In this document: positions 15,942 to 24,782 of the stretch, in pieces
Position numbering within the stretch: the stretch's first letter is position 1
Layout: each line of letters starts with the position of its first letter
Assembly (NCBI GenBank): GCA_023393475.1
Contig: JAEWLC010000020.1
Span: 1-59,737 of the forward strand
DNA from: Pseudomonadota bacterium
GTDB lineage: Bacteria > Pseudomonadota > Alphaproteobacteria > Rhizobiales > Devosiaceae
Direction: 5' to 3'
DNA: 59,737 bases
The notes under the pieces: model-generated
Databases searched by the model: none
Seen by the model: the letters and a program-made list of their open reading frames with translations, nothing else
Told to the model about the DNA's origin: nothing
Program-made: the position numbers and the translations under genes

Positions 15942-16637
15942 TCAGCGAGGCTGGCGCTGCTGTTCGTCGGCACCGAGATGCCGGCCGGTCTCGAGATAGT
16001 ATGCGGCTTCCGCGATGTTGGTCGCGTGGTCGCCGACCCGCTCGAGGCTCTTGGCGCAGAACAACAGGTGCGTGCACTGCGTGATGTTGCGCGGATCTTC
16101 CATCATGTAGGTCAAGAGCTCGCGGAACAGCGAATTGTAGATGGCATCGACCTCGTCGTCGTGCGCGCAGACGTCCACCGCGGCCTTGCTGTCGCGGGTG
16201 AGGTACGCATCGAGGGCAGTCTGCAGCTGGCGGGCGACCAGGTCCTTCATGTGCTTGACGCCATTGTAGAATTTCGGCGCGAGGCTCAGCGTTTCGATCT
16301 GCAGCGCGCGCTTGGCGAGTTGCTTGGCCATATCGCCAGTGCGCTCGAGGTCGTTGGCCACCTGGATGGCGGTGACCACCATGCGCAGGTCGGCGGCCAT
16401 GGGCTGGCGACGGGCGATGATCGAGACGGCGGCATCGTTGATGCGCTGCTGCATGTCGTCGATCTTCTTGTCGAACTTGCGGACGTCCTGGGCCTGCTGG
16501 TGGTCGAGCCTCAGCAGGGCGCCGGCGCCTTCGGTGATCGCCTGCTCGACCATGCCGCCCATCTCGGAGATGGCGGTGTTGAGATTGGTCAGTTCGTCTT
16601 CGTAGGAGGAGACGATGTGCTCGTTGAGCGATGCCAT
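15942..16637 (-). CDS. phoU: Phosphate signalling protein PhoU
   Basis: A 231-residue PhoU made of two three-helix PhoU repeats. The metal-site motifs are present in each half: ANDLERTGDMA (about 98-108) and LERVGDHATNIAE (about 197-209). PhoU links the Pst transporter to PhoR and keeps the regulon off when phosphate is plentiful. It sits between pstB (22 bases upstream) and phoB (31 bases downstream), which is the standard order. Confidence 0.95.
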   Translation of the reverse strand: MASLNEHIVSSYEDELTNLNTAISEMGGMVEQAITEGAGALLRLDHQQAQDVRKFDKKIDDMQQRINDAAVSIIARRQPMAADLRMVVTAIQVANDLERTGDMAKQLAKRALQIETLSLAPKFYNGVKHMKDLVARQLQTALDAYLTRDSKAAVDVCAHDDEVDAIYNSLFRELLTYMMEDPRNITQCTHLLFCAKSLERVGDHATNIAEAAYYLETGRHLGADEQQRQPR

Positions 16638-16659
16638 TGGGTCGAAGTCCTCGCTGAGG

Positions 16660-17478
16660 TCAGCCGATACGGCCGGTAATGTAGTCCTGGGTCTGCTTGT
16701 TACGAGGGTTGGTGAAGATGTCCTCGGTCTTGCCTTCCTCGATCAGCTTGCCGAGGTGGAAGAAGGCGGTCTTCTGGCTGACACGGGCGGCCTGCTGCAT
16801 CGAGTGCGTAACGATGACGATGGTGAAGTTCTCGCGCAACTCGTCGATCAGTTCCTCGATGACGGCGGTCGCGATCGGATCAAGGGCCGAGCAGGGCTCG
16901 TCCATCAGCAGCACTTCGGGCCGCGTCGCGATGGCGCGCGCGATGCAGAGGCGCTGCTGCTGGCCGCCGGAGAGGCCCGTGCCAGGCTCGCCGAGCCGGT
17001 CCTTCACCTCGTTCCACAGGCCCGCACGCCGCAGCGAGGAGTGGACGATCTCATCCATGTCCGTCTTGTTGCGGGCGATGCCGTGGATGCGCGGGCCGTA
17101 TGCCACGTTCTCGTAGATCGACTTGGGGAATGGGTTGGGCTTCTGGAACACCATGCCGACGCGGGCGCGCAGTTCGACCACGTCGATCGACGGATCGTAG
17201 ATATCGTCGTCGTCGAGGGTGATCTTGCCGGTGACGCGGCAGCCATCGATGGTGTCGTTCATCCGGTTGAGCGAGCGCAGGAACGTCGACTTGCCGCAAC
17301 CCGAGGGTCCGATCAGCGAGGTTACGTTGAACTGCTCGATCTTCAGGTCGACATCGAACAGGGCCTGCTTCTCGCCGTAGAAGACGCCGACCTTCTCGCC
17401 CTGCATCTTGGGCGGGGCGTTCGGGATCGAGGCGGGGGCGGGGCTGGCTGCGAGGGCTTCGGTGGTCATGGGGGTCAT
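16660..17478 (-). CDS. pstB: Phosphate ABC transporter ATP-binding protein PstB
   Basis: A 272-residue ABC ATPase. It has Walker A GPSGCGKST, Q-loop VFQKPNPFPKSIYENVAYGP (diagnostic of PstB), signature LSGGQQQR and Walker B VLLMDEPCSALDP. It energises high-affinity phosphate uptake at the inner membrane with PstC and PstA. The N-terminus has about 25 extra residues rich in Ala and Pro before the ABC core; ATG 17469 is an alternative start. It lies 12 bases after pstA. Confidence 0.95.
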   Translation of the reverse strand: MTPMTTEALAASPAPASIPNAPPKMQGEKVGVFYGEKQALFDVDLKIEQFNVTSLIGPSGCGKSTFLRSLNRMNDTIDGCRVTGKITLDDDDIYDPSIDVVELRARVGMVFQKPNPFPKSIYENVAYGPRIHGIARNKTDMDEIVHSSLRRAGLWNEVKDRLGEPGTGLSGGQQQRLCIARAIATRPEVLLMDEPCSALDPIATAVIEELIDELRENFTIVIVTHSMQQAARVSQKTAFFHLGKLIEEGKTEDIFTNPRNKQTQDYITGRIG

Positions 17479-17490
17479 CCGTGAATGGGC

Positions 17491-18810
17491 TTACCAGCGG
17501 CGCTCGAAGCGGCGGCGCAGCAGAATGGCGATGATGTTCATGAGGGCGAGGAAGGCGAGCAGCACGATGATGGCGCCCGAGGTCCGCTCGACGAAGGCAC
17601 GCTCGGCCTCGTTCGACCACATGTAGATCTGGACTGGCAGTGCCGTTGCCGGATCGAAGGGGGAACTCGGTGCGTCGGCGACGAAGGCCACCATGCCGAT
17701 CAGGAGCAGAGGCGCGGTCTCGCCGAGCGCACGGGCGAGGCCAATGATGGTGCCGGTGAGGATGCCGGGCGTGGCCAGCGGCAGCACGTGGTCGAACACC
17801 ATCTGCATCTTGCTGGCGCCGATACCGAGGGCCGCCGATCGGATCGAGGGCGGGACGGAACGCAGGGCCGCGCGGGTGGCGATGATGATGGTCGGCAGCG
17901 TCATCAGCGTCAGCACGAGGCCACCGACGATGGGCGCCGAGCGCGGCATGCCGAAGAAGTTGATGAACACGGCCAGGCCGAGCAGGCCGAAGACGATCGA
18001 GGGCACCGCGGCGAGGTTGTTGATGTTCACCTCGATGAAGTCGGTGAAGCGGTTCTTCTTGGCGAACTCCTCGAGATAGATCGAGGCGGCGACGCCGATG
18101 GGGAGCGCGCAGAGCAGCACGATACCCATCATGTAGAGCGAGCCGATCAGCGCCACGCCGAGGCCGGAGGTCTCGGGACGCGAGGAGGCGCCGAAGGTCA
18201 GTAGGCCCCAGTTGAACGGCGTCGAGATGGCGCCTTCGGCCCGGAGCTGGTCCAGCCAGGCGAGCTGCTGGTCGGAAACCTTGCGCTTGGCCTCGGGAAC
18301 GTTGAGGTCGATCTGGCCCTTGTTGGCGCTATCGATATCGGCAGTGGCCAGCAGGGTGACAGGACGGGTGGTGCCGATCACCGAGGGGTCGCTGATGACG
18401 ATCTGGCGCAACACGGCACGGCTGCCGTCGGAGATGAACTTGGCAACTTCCTTCATCGCCGCCTTGTCGTCGGTCGAGACACCCAGCGCCTTGGCGACGG
18501 CGTTGCGAGCCACGACCGGGTAGTTGGCGGAGATGAGCACACGCGGGTTGGCGGCGCGCTCGTTGTCCTTGTCGATGATCTCGGCCGAGAACTCGACCGG
18601 CACGGTGATCGAGGTCTGGACGAAGGACGTGTAGCCCTTCGACACGATCGAAAAGAGCAGGATGGCAAGGAAGCCGAGGCCGATGACGATGGCCGCGATG
18701 CCGTAGAAGCGGAAGCGGGCTTCGGCGGCATGCCGGCGCTTCAGGCCGAAGTCCCGTCGGGCTGCGGGGGCAGAAGCGACCGCGCTGTGTGGCAGGGCTG
18801 CGTCGGTCAT
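17491..18810 (-). CDS. pstA: Phosphate ABC transporter permease PstA
   Basis: A 439-residue inner-membrane permease. After one N-terminal membrane segment comes a large extra domain (about residues 65-200, DUF3333 type), as in other alphaproteobacterial PstA proteins. The usual permease helices follow, with the EAA-type cytoplasmic loop AALRSVPPSIRSAALGIGAS and later IGLARALGETAPLLLIG. It pairs with PstC as the phosphate channel. Its start overlaps the pstC stop (ATGA), which indicates translational coupling. Confidence 0.94.
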   Translation of the reverse strand: MTDAALPHSAVASAPAARRDFGLKRRHAAEARFRFYGIAAIVIGLGFLAILLFSIVSKGYTSFVQTSITVPVEFSAEIIDKDNERAANPRVLISANYPVVARNAVAKALGVSTDDKAAMKEVAKFISDGSRAVLRQIVISDPSVIGTTRPVTLLATADIDSANKGQIDLNVPEAKRKVSDQQLAWLDQLRAEGAISTPFNWGLLTFGASSRPETSGLGVALIGSLYMMGIVLLCALPIGVAASIYLEEFAKKNRFTDFIEVNINNLAAVPSIVFGLLGLAVFINFFGMPRSAPIVGGLVLTLMTLPTIIIATRAALRSVPPSIRSAALGIGASKMQMVFDHVLPLATPGILTGTIIGLARALGETAPLLLIGMVAFVADAPSSPFDPATALPVQIYMWSNEAERAFVERTSGAIIVLLAFLALMNIIAILLRRRFERRW

Positions 18811-20276
18811 TCGTACTGCTCCCGATACTTGCGCACGATGTAGAGCGCGTAGACGTTCATGCCGAGGGTGATGACGAAGAGGGTCAGGCCCAGGGCGAAG
18901 GCGACGAGCGTCTGCGGCGAGTTGAACTCGAGGTCGCCGGTCAGCTGGTTGACGATCTTCACCGTAATGGTGGTCATCGCCTCGAACGGGTTGGCGGTGA
19001 GGCGGGCGGCGACACCCGCGGCAAGCACCACGATCATGGTCTCGCCGATGGCGCGCGAGGCGGTCAGCAGCAGCGCGCCGACGATGCCGGGAAGTGCTGC
19101 CGGCAGGATTACCTTCCGGATCGTCTCCGACCTTGTGGCGCCGAGTGCGAGCGAGCCGTCGCGCATGGCGCGCGGCACGGCGGTGATCACGTCATCGGAG
19201 AGCGAGGACACGACCGGGATCAGCATCACGCCCATGACGATGCCGGCGGTGAACACCGACTGGGCCTGGATGAAGGCAAAGCCACCGGACAGTGCCGCCG
19301 AGAGATCGCGGAAGAATGGCCCGAGCGTCACCACGGCGAAGATGCCGTAGACGATGGTGGGGATACCGGCGAGCAGTTCGAGCAGCGGCTTCACCGTCGA
19401 GCGGACCTTGGGCGAGGCGTACTCGCCCATGTAGACCGCCGCCATCAGGCCGATCGGCACGGCGAACAGCATCGAGACGAAGGCGATGTAGAGCGTACCG
19501 GCCAGCAGCGGGATGAGGCCGAACTGGCCTTCGGAGCCACCCGAGCCGGCGGCTGCAAAGCGCGGATCCCAGACGGTGCCGAAGAAGAAGTTGAGCGGGT
19601 TGATCTCGGAAAAGAAGTGGATCGTCTCGCCGAGCATCGAAAGCACGATGCCCACGGTGGTGAGAACCGCGACGCTCGAGGCGCCGAGCAACGCCCAGAG
19701 GACGATGCCTTCCACCTCGTTGCGGGCGCGCAGGCGGAGTTTGATGCGCGAGTAGGCGAACACCGCGCCGGTGATCGACAGCACTAAGGTGAGGGCCTGG
19801 ATCAGCAGGCGGTGGGTATTGGCGTCCGCATTGGCGCGAGCGGCGAGCGCGACCATGTAGTCCTCGCCGCTGTCCGGCATGGTGATGCCGGCGGACGATG
19901 CCTTGTCGCGCAGAGCCGCGTAGGTCGCGGGAACATCGTCGCCGGCGAGGTTGAGCTGCGTCAGGGCGACTGCCGAGTTGCGGATCATGCCGATCTGGAG
20001 ACTAGCGGCGGCCGTATCGGGCACATGCTGGGCAACTTCGGCCCGGATCCTGCTTTCGATGAGACCGTTGGAAACCGCGCTGAGAGCGAGGAAGACAAGC
20101 AGGGCGGGCAGCGTGGAAACGAGGAAGGCGAACCAACCGTGATAGAGCGGAAGGGAGTGCGGCACTTCCTTCGCCCGATCGACCAGGTCGCGCTGGGAAC
20201 GCGCGCGCCGTGCGGCGAGGAAGTACGCCAGGGCGCCAATTCCAAGAATGATTGCGACCAGCCAGCCTGCGGACAT
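18807..20276 (-). CDS. pstC: Phosphate ABC transporter permease PstC
   Basis: A 489-residue permease. It has a short N-terminal membrane helix, a second helix around 50-70, a long periplasmic insertion (about 75-200), and then the six-helix core. The EAA loop is SLALGATRSETIRKVILPAA, followed by ASRAIGETMIVVLAAG. It is longer than E. coli PstC because of the insertion, which is usual for this lineage. It lies 77 bases after pstS with two stable hairpins in the gap and overlaps pstA by four bases. Confidence 0.94.
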   Translation of the reverse strand: MSAGWLVAIILGIGALAYFLAARRARSQRDLVDRAKEVPHSLPLYHGWFAFLVSTLPALLVFLALSAVSNGLIESRIRAEVAQHVPDTAAASLQIGMIRNSAVALTQLNLAGDDVPATYAALRDKASSAGITMPDSGEDYMVALAARANADANTHRLLIQALTLVLSITGAVFAYSRIKLRLRARNEVEGIVLWALLGASSVAVLTTVGIVLSMLGETIHFFSEINPLNFFFGTVWDPRFAAAGSGGSEGQFGLIPLLAGTLYIAFVSMLFAVPIGLMAAVYMGEYASPKVRSTVKPLLELLAGIPTIVYGIFAVVTLGPFFRDLSAALSGGFAFIQAQSVFTAGIVMGVMLIPVVSSLSDDVITAVPRAMRDGSLALGATRSETIRKVILPAALPGIVGALLLTASRAIGETMIVVLAAGVAARLTANPFEAMTTITVKIVNQLTGDLEFNSPQTLVAFALGLTLFVITLGMNVYALYIVRKYREQYE

Positions 20277-20304
20277 CGGTGCCTCGTTTGGATACTCACT
20301 AGAG

Positions 20305-20344
20305 CCGCCCGAAGGCGGTAGAGGCGCGGCCCTTGGCCCGCGCC
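20305..20344 (-). other. Two hairpins between pstS and pstC
   Basis: CCGCC-TTCG-GGCGG (20305-20318 on the minus strand) and a 7-bp stem, GGCGCGG with CCGCGCC (20323-20329 with 20338-20344), fill the gap after pstS. No T run follows. Such stems usually protect the upstream message or dampen read-through, giving more binding protein than permease. Confidence 0.6.
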
Positions 20345-20353
20345 CTGGTAGAC

Positions 20354-21379
20354 TTACAGAACGTCGCCCGCCTCGAACCTGGCGCGAACTTCCTCGCGCT
20401 CAGCGTCGGGGGCCGCAACCAGACCGTATTCCGCCAGCGGCGAGTCCGGACCGATCATGTCGTCGGAGATGAAGAAGTCCACGTATTCCTTGAGGCCCGG
20501 GATGACGCCGAGATGGGCCTTCTTGACGTAGAAGTAGAGCGGACGGGAGACCGGGTAGGTGCCGTCAGCGATAGTCTCGGTCGAGGGCACGATGCCGCCA
20601 ACGGTGGCGACCTTCAGCTTGTCGGCGTTGTTCTCGTAGAACGACAGGCCGAACACGCCGATACCGGTCTTGTTGCTGTCGATGCGCGCCAGCGTCTCGG
20701 TGTAGTCGCCGTCGATATCCACGGCCTTGCCGTCCTTGCGGACTGCGACGCAGGTCTTGAACAGGTCGGCATCGGCGATACCGGCGGCTGTCAGGGCGGC
20801 CTTGTCGCAACCGGCTTCGAGCAGCTTGGTCTCGAACACTTCACGGGTGCCGTGCTTCTCGCCCGGGATGTAGGCGGCGATGTCCCATTCGGGGAACGCG
20901 GCGTTGACTTCCGACCACTTGGTGTAGGGGTTGGCGACGAGCTTGCCGTCAACGATCACCTGGGCCGCGAGGGCCTTGTAGATGTCGACCGGCTCGATGG
21001 CGAAGTCCGGGCCGGCGATGTCCGAAGCGAACACGATGCCGTCGTAGCCGATCTTCACTTCCTCGACGTCGGCCACGCCGTTCGCCTTGCAGGTGTCGAG
21101 TTCCTCGGCCTTGATGGCGCGCGAGGAGTTGGCGATGTCGATCTTGTCTTCGCCGACGCCTTCACAGAACTGCTTGATGCCGGCGCCCGACCCACCCGAC
21201 TCGACGACCGGGGTCTTGAAGTCGGGGAAGGCCTCGCCGAACGACTCGGCAACGATCTTGGCGTAGGGGAGAACGGTGGACGAGCCGGCGACCTGAACCT
21301 GGTCACGCGCGGCGGCGGCACCGAGGCCAGCCGCAAGCGCGACAACGGCGGCGCTCGCGAAAACTGCAATCTTCTTCAT
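20354..21379 (-). CDS. pstS: Phosphate-binding periplasmic protein PstS
   Basis: A 341-residue substrate-binding protein. A signal peptide (MKKIAVFASAAVVALAAGLG, cleavage near AAA-RDQ) leads to the PstS core VQVAGSSTVLPYAKIVAESF, the phosphate-contact segment ESGGSGAGIKQF, and DIANSSRAI. It captures phosphate for PstCAB. I use the ATG at 21379, which starts the signal peptide and has AAAGGGAAAG upstream; a 25-residue extension upstream is unlikely. A three-unit Pho box lies about 100 bases upstream. First gene of the pst operon. Confidence 0.95.
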   Translation of the reverse strand: MKKIAVFASAAVVALAAGLGAAAARDQVQVAGSSTVLPYAKIVAESFGEAFPDFKTPVVESGGSGAGIKQFCEGVGEDKIDIANSSRAIKAEELDTCKANGVADVEEVKIGYDGIVFASDIAGPDFAIEPVDIYKALAAQVIVDGKLVANPYTKWSEVNAAFPEWDIAAYIPGEKHGTREVFETKLLEAGCDKAALTAAGIADADLFKTCVAVRKDGKAVDIDGDYTETLARIDSNKTGIGVFGLSFYENNADKLKVATVGGIVPSTETIADGTYPVSRPLYFYVKKAHLGVIPGLKEYVDFFISDDMIGPDSPLAEYGLVAAPDAEREEVRARFEAGDVL

Positions 21380-21481
21380 GTCTTTCCCTTTCGGAAGGAT
21401 GGCCTGGGGGGCCCTTCTGGCGGGCCCCGGAACTTCCGGCCGCCCTGTCTGCAAGGCGGAACCTATGGGCGTTGGCGCAAG

Positions 21482-21514
21482 GTTTTATGACAACGGGATT
21501 GCACTTTTGTGACA
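21482..21514 (-). promoter_or_regulatory. Pho box upstream of pstS
   Basis: On the minus strand three 11-base units follow one another: TGTCACAAAAG, TGCAATCCCGT and TGTCATAAAAC. The 7+4 spacing and TGTCA core match PhoB sites, which are tandem 11-bp direct repeats. The box is about 100 bases before the pstS start and downstream of phoR. Confidence 0.82.
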
Positions 21515-21585
21515 CCCTAGACCGTTGATCTATCTAGATTATTCTAGAACCGTCAGCAGACCGCCTGTGGATAGGACGAAGTCTG

Positions 21586-22923
21586 TCACTTTCGGAGGAG
21601 CACTTCGACCCGAGTCCCCTGCCCCGGCTCGCTCTTTATGCCCAGCAGGCCATGGTGGCGGGTGACGATGTGCTTGACGATGGCCAGCCCCAGGCCCGTG
21701 CCCTTCTTTTTCCGGCTCGTGTCGGCATCCACGCGGTAGAACCGTTCGGTCAGGCGAGGCACATGTTCCGAAGCGACGCCGGCGCCGTGGTCGACCACCG
21801 AGACCAGCGCATCGAAGCCCGTGCGGCCGGTCTCCGGAGTGAGCGTGACCTCGATCGTGTCGTTCTCCGCGCCGTATTTGATGGCGTTCTCGATGAGGTT
21901 CTCGAACACCTCGTAGAGCTCGTCACGATCACCGCTGACGATGACGGGGGAGCCGGGCACCACGACCTCCAGCCGCGACTGGGTCTCGGCAGCCTGGGTC
22001 TGCAGCCCCTCGGCCACTTCGCGCAGGAGCGGACCGAGATCGACCGGGGTCGTTGGCCGGACGTGCTGGCGCATCTCAATACGGCTCAGCGACAGCAGGT
22101 CCTCGATCAGCTTTGCCATGCGCGAGGCCTGCCCGCGCATCAGTTCGAGGAACCGCTCGCGCGCCGCCTTGTCGTTGGCCGCCGGGCCGAGCAGCGTATC
22201 GATAAAGCCCACCAGCGAGGTCAGCGGCGTGCGCAGTTCGTGGCTGGCATTGGCGATGAAGTCGGTGCGCAGCGACTCGAGACGCTTGGCCTCGGTCTGG
22301 CTCTGCAGCGTGATGACGAGCATGCCCTCATGTCCGCCGCCCTCCGGCACCAGCGGGGCGATCGTGGCCCGATACCAGGTTTCGTTCGGCACGGTCTGGT
22401 GCAGTTCGATGGTTTGCACCGCCCCCAGCCGGGCCGCCTCGATGGCAGCCAACAGTTGCGGAAAGCGCAGGGTGAAGGTGATCGGACTACCGGCGGCGAC
22501 GCCAGGAAAATGCCGCGCCGCATGCTTGTTGCGGTGAAGGATGACATTGCGGGAGTCGAGCACGATCGCCGGATCGGGCAGCGCATCGGCGAAGTGGCGA
22601 AGCGCATCGGCGAAGGCAAGCTGACCCTGCACGCTGGCGGAAATGACGCCCGACTCCGTGTCCGTCGTCTCGGGAACGAGTGCCGCCATCGCGACAATGG
22701 CGGCGTAGGCGAGCACGCCGATCCATACCGGCAGGGCATCGATCCCCGCCATGGCCATGAACACCAGGGCGATTGCGAGAAGCAGCAGCAGCCGGCCGTA
22801 GAGGCGCACTCGCAATGTCTCAAGCCAGTTCAATTCGGCCACTCCGCGCCGAGCTTCGTCAACCATCTGCCAATCCTTGGGCCGGGGCCCGATTCGCCCG
22901 CCTTGCCAGACAGCGGTGTTCAT
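21586..22923 (-). CDS. phoR: Phosphate regulon sensor kinase PhoR
   Basis: A 445-residue membrane sensor kinase. Two membrane helices (about 42-60 and 64-84) have almost no periplasmic loop. A PAS-like domain (about 105-215) follows, then the HisKA box FIANASHELRTPLTSL (His228), and the ATPase domain with ENLIENAIKYG, DHGAGV and GTGLGLAIVKHIV. As in other PhoR proteins, phosphate is sensed through Pst/PhoU rather than a periplasmic domain. It lies upstream of pstS on the same strand, separated by about 200 bases with a Pho box. The divergent gene is ppk2. Confidence 0.92.
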   Translation of the reverse strand: MNTAVWQGGRIGPRPKDWQMVDEARRGVAELNWLETLRVRLYGRLLLLLAIALVFMAMAGIDALPVWIGVLAYAAIVAMAALVPETTDTESGVISASVQGQLAFADALRHFADALPDPAIVLDSRNVILHRNKHAARHFPGVAAGSPITFTLRFPQLLAAIEAARLGAVQTIELHQTVPNETWYRATIAPLVPEGGGHEGMLVITLQSQTEAKRLESLRTDFIANASHELRTPLTSLVGFIDTLLGPAANDKAARERFLELMRGQASRMAKLIEDLLSLSRIEMRQHVRPTTPVDLGPLLREVAEGLQTQAAETQSRLEVVVPGSPVIVSGDRDELYEVFENLIENAIKYGAENDTIEVTLTPETGRTGFDALVSVVDHGAGVASEHVPRLTERFYRVDADTSRKKKGTGLGLAIVKHIVTRHHGLLGIKSEPGQGTRVEVLLRK

Positions 22924-22927
22924 AGCA

Positions 22928-22949
22928 CGGTTGTGACGCGGTCATGACA
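22928..22949. promoter_or_regulatory. Pho-box-like element between phoR and ppk2
   Basis: Two 11-base units on the minus strand, TGTCATGACCG and CGTCACAACCG, resemble the Pho box before pstS. Part (GTCATGAC) is palindromic, so orientation is unclear. It ends only five bases before the phoR start and 20 before the ppk2 start, so it more plausibly serves or blocks ppk2, or both. Confidence 0.5.
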
Positions 22950-22968
22950 CGACGGAGACTTGCATCAA

Positions 22969-23826
22969 ATGCCAGACGCGCTCGAGAACTTCGACCTCGA
23001 CGACCCCGTCCTGCCCCGCGCCATAAAGAAGAAGGCGCTGACCTCCGGCGGGTTCCCGTACGACGAAAAACTCGACGACGACAACTACGAGGCGCAGATG
23101 CTGCAGGTGCAGCGCCAGCTGGCGCTGCTGCAGCAGGACCAGGCAAAGACCGGCAAGCGGATCGTCATCGTGTTCGAGGGCCGCGACGCGGCCGGCAAGG
23201 GTGGCTCGATCGCGACCTATCTCGAAAACCTCAACCCCCGCTACAACATCTCGGTCGCCCTGCCCAAGCCATCCGACCGCGAGAAGACGCAGTGGTACTT
23301 CCAGCGCTATGTCGACTGGATGCCAGCGGCGGGCGAGCAGGTGCTGTTCGACCGCTCGTGGTACAACCGTGCCGGCGTCGAGCCGGTCATGGGCTTCTGC
23401 ACCCCGGCGGAGACCGACAAGTTCCTCGAGGAAGTGCCGGATTTCGAGAAGATGCTGGTGCGCGACGGCATCCACCTGTTCAAGTTCTGGCTAACCATCG
23501 GCCGCGAGATGCAGCTCAAGCGCTTCCATGACCGCCGCCACGATCCGCTGAAGATCTGGAAGCTGTCGCCGATCGACCTCGAGGCGCTGAAGCGCTTCGA
23601 CGACTATTCGAAAGCGCGAAACCGCATGCTGGAGGCCAGCCATACGGACCACGCGCCGTGGCGGATCGTCTTCAACAACGACAAGCAGCGGGGCCGGCTG
23701 GCCATCCTGCGCTCGGTGCTGCATGCGCTCGATTTCGAGGGCAAGGACACGAAGCTGATCGGCGAAGTCGACGAGAAGATCGTCCTTTCACCCAAGGCCT
23801 TCATGAAGACCCACAGCGAGATGTGA
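22969..23826 (+). CDS. ppk2: Polyphosphate kinase 2
   Basis: A 285-residue PPK2 of the single-domain class I type, which makes GTP or ATP from nucleoside diphosphates and polyphosphate, or the reverse. Walker A is GRDAAGKGGS (71-80), the lid segment is KPSDREKTQWYFQRYV, and Walker B is LFDRSWYNRAGVE. The HDRRHDPLKIWKLSPIDLEA segment is typical of the class. ATG at 22969 with GGAGAC at 22954-22959; a TTG at 22960 is less likely. It is divergent from phoR with a Pho-box-like element between, which fits phosphate-storage control by PhoB. Confidence 0.92.
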   Translation: MPDALENFDLDDPVLPRAIKKKALTSGGFPYDEKLDDDNYEAQMLQVQRQLALLQQDQAKTGKRIVIVFEGRDAAGKGGSIATYLENLNPRYNISVALPKPSDREKTQWYFQRYVDWMPAAGEQVLFDRSWYNRAGVEPVMGFCTPAETDKFLEEVPDFEKMLVRDGIHLFKFWLTIGREMQLKRFHDRRHDPLKIWKLSPIDLEALKRFDDYSKARNRMLEASHTDHAPWRIVFNNDKQRGRLAILRSVLHALDFEGKDTKLIGEVDEKIVLSPKAFMKTHSEM

Positions 23827-23950
23827 GCGGTGGATTGACCAACCGGTCAAAAACCCGTCAATTGACTGTTAACGTTTTCCGTCGGGGCACGGCAAAACGT
23901 AACAGCAGGGGCGAGGCCTTGGGGGCCGCGAACGTCCCGCAGGGGTCAGT

Positions 23951-24739
23951 ATGGGGCATCAGTTCGACGCGAGCCGCGAGGCCAGCGTTGTGCCGCCAGT
24001 GCTGGTATTCAACGCCGATGGGCATTCGCCTTTCGTGCTGGCCTGTGATCACGCCTCCAATCGCTTCCCGGAACCCTATGGCGACCTCGGCCTGACGCCG
24101 CACCAGCGGCTCATGCATATCGCCTGGGACCCCGGCGCAATGGCGGTGGCCCTGCAACTCAGCGACCTGCTCGATGCCCCGCTCGTCGCCTCGACGGTGA
24201 GTCGGCTGGTCATCGACTGCAACCGCAGGCACGATGCGCCGGACCTGATCCCGATCATTTCGGAGCGCACCGAGATTCCCGGCAACCACGGGATCGGCGA
24301 CAACGAGCGCGCCGCCCGGATCGGGGCCTTCCATGAACCTTTCCACCTGGCGCTCGAAAATGTGCTGGAGCGGCGCAAGGCGGCGGGCATCGAGACGGTG
24401 CTGGTCACGGTCCACTCCTTTACGCCGGTCTATAAGGACGTTCCGCGCCCCTGGCCGATCGGCCTGATCCACGCCCACGACGAGCGCTTCACGGCGGCAC
24501 TGCGCGACGCACTGGTGGCGGACGATACGACGCTCAACGTCGGCTGGAACGAGCCCTATTCGGCGCTGAACGGCGTCACCTACACGCTCGAGCATCACGG
24601 GGAGGATCGTGGGCTCGAAGCAACGATGATCGAAATCCGCCACGACGAAATTCTCGAACCAGAGGGGGTGTCCCGCTGGGCCACCCGGCTGGCCCGTTGC
24701 CTGCAGCACGCTTGGGGCGCGCGGCAGGCCAACGGCTAA
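23951..24739 (+). CDS. N-formylglutamate amidohydrolase-like protein
   Basis: A 262-residue FGase-family (HutG-like) hydrolase. The conserved blocks are FVLACDHASNRFPEPYG, HIAWDPGAMAVALQLSDLLD, VIDCNRRHDAPDLIP, VTVHSFTPVY and GLIHAHDERF. These carry the His/Asp/Glu metal ligands of the family. Known members split N-formylglutamate, but no histidine-degradation gene is here. As first gene of an operon with a glutamine-synthetase-like ligase and two dehydrogenases, it could instead cleave a gamma-glutamyl or N-acyl-glutamate intermediate. That is inference. ATG at 23951; 43 bases before the permease gene. Confidence 0.82.
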   Translation: MGHQFDASREASVVPPVLVFNADGHSPFVLACDHASNRFPEPYGDLGLTPHQRLMHIAWDPGAMAVALQLSDLLDAPLVASTVSRLVIDCNRRHDAPDLIPIISERTEIPGNHGIGDNERAARIGAFHEPFHLALENVLERRKAAGIETVLVTVHSFTPVYKDVPRPWPIGLIHAHDERFTAALRDALVADDTTLNVGWNEPYSALNGVTYTLEHHGEDRGLEATMIEIRHDEILEPEGVSRWATRLARCLQHAWGARQANG

Positions 24740-24782
24740 GACTTCGGACTTTGGGACTTGGGCAGCAACTGGAGGGTTTGAC

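Noticed and set aside
15200..16679. Plus-strand open frames opposite phoB and phoU
   Set aside because: They are mirror frames of well-identified phosphate genes with no motifs of their own.
21533..21548. TCTAGATTATTCTAGA as an operator between phoR and pstS
   Set aside because: It repeats TCTAGA twice but has no second copy and no known binding family. The Pho box nearby explains the regulation better.
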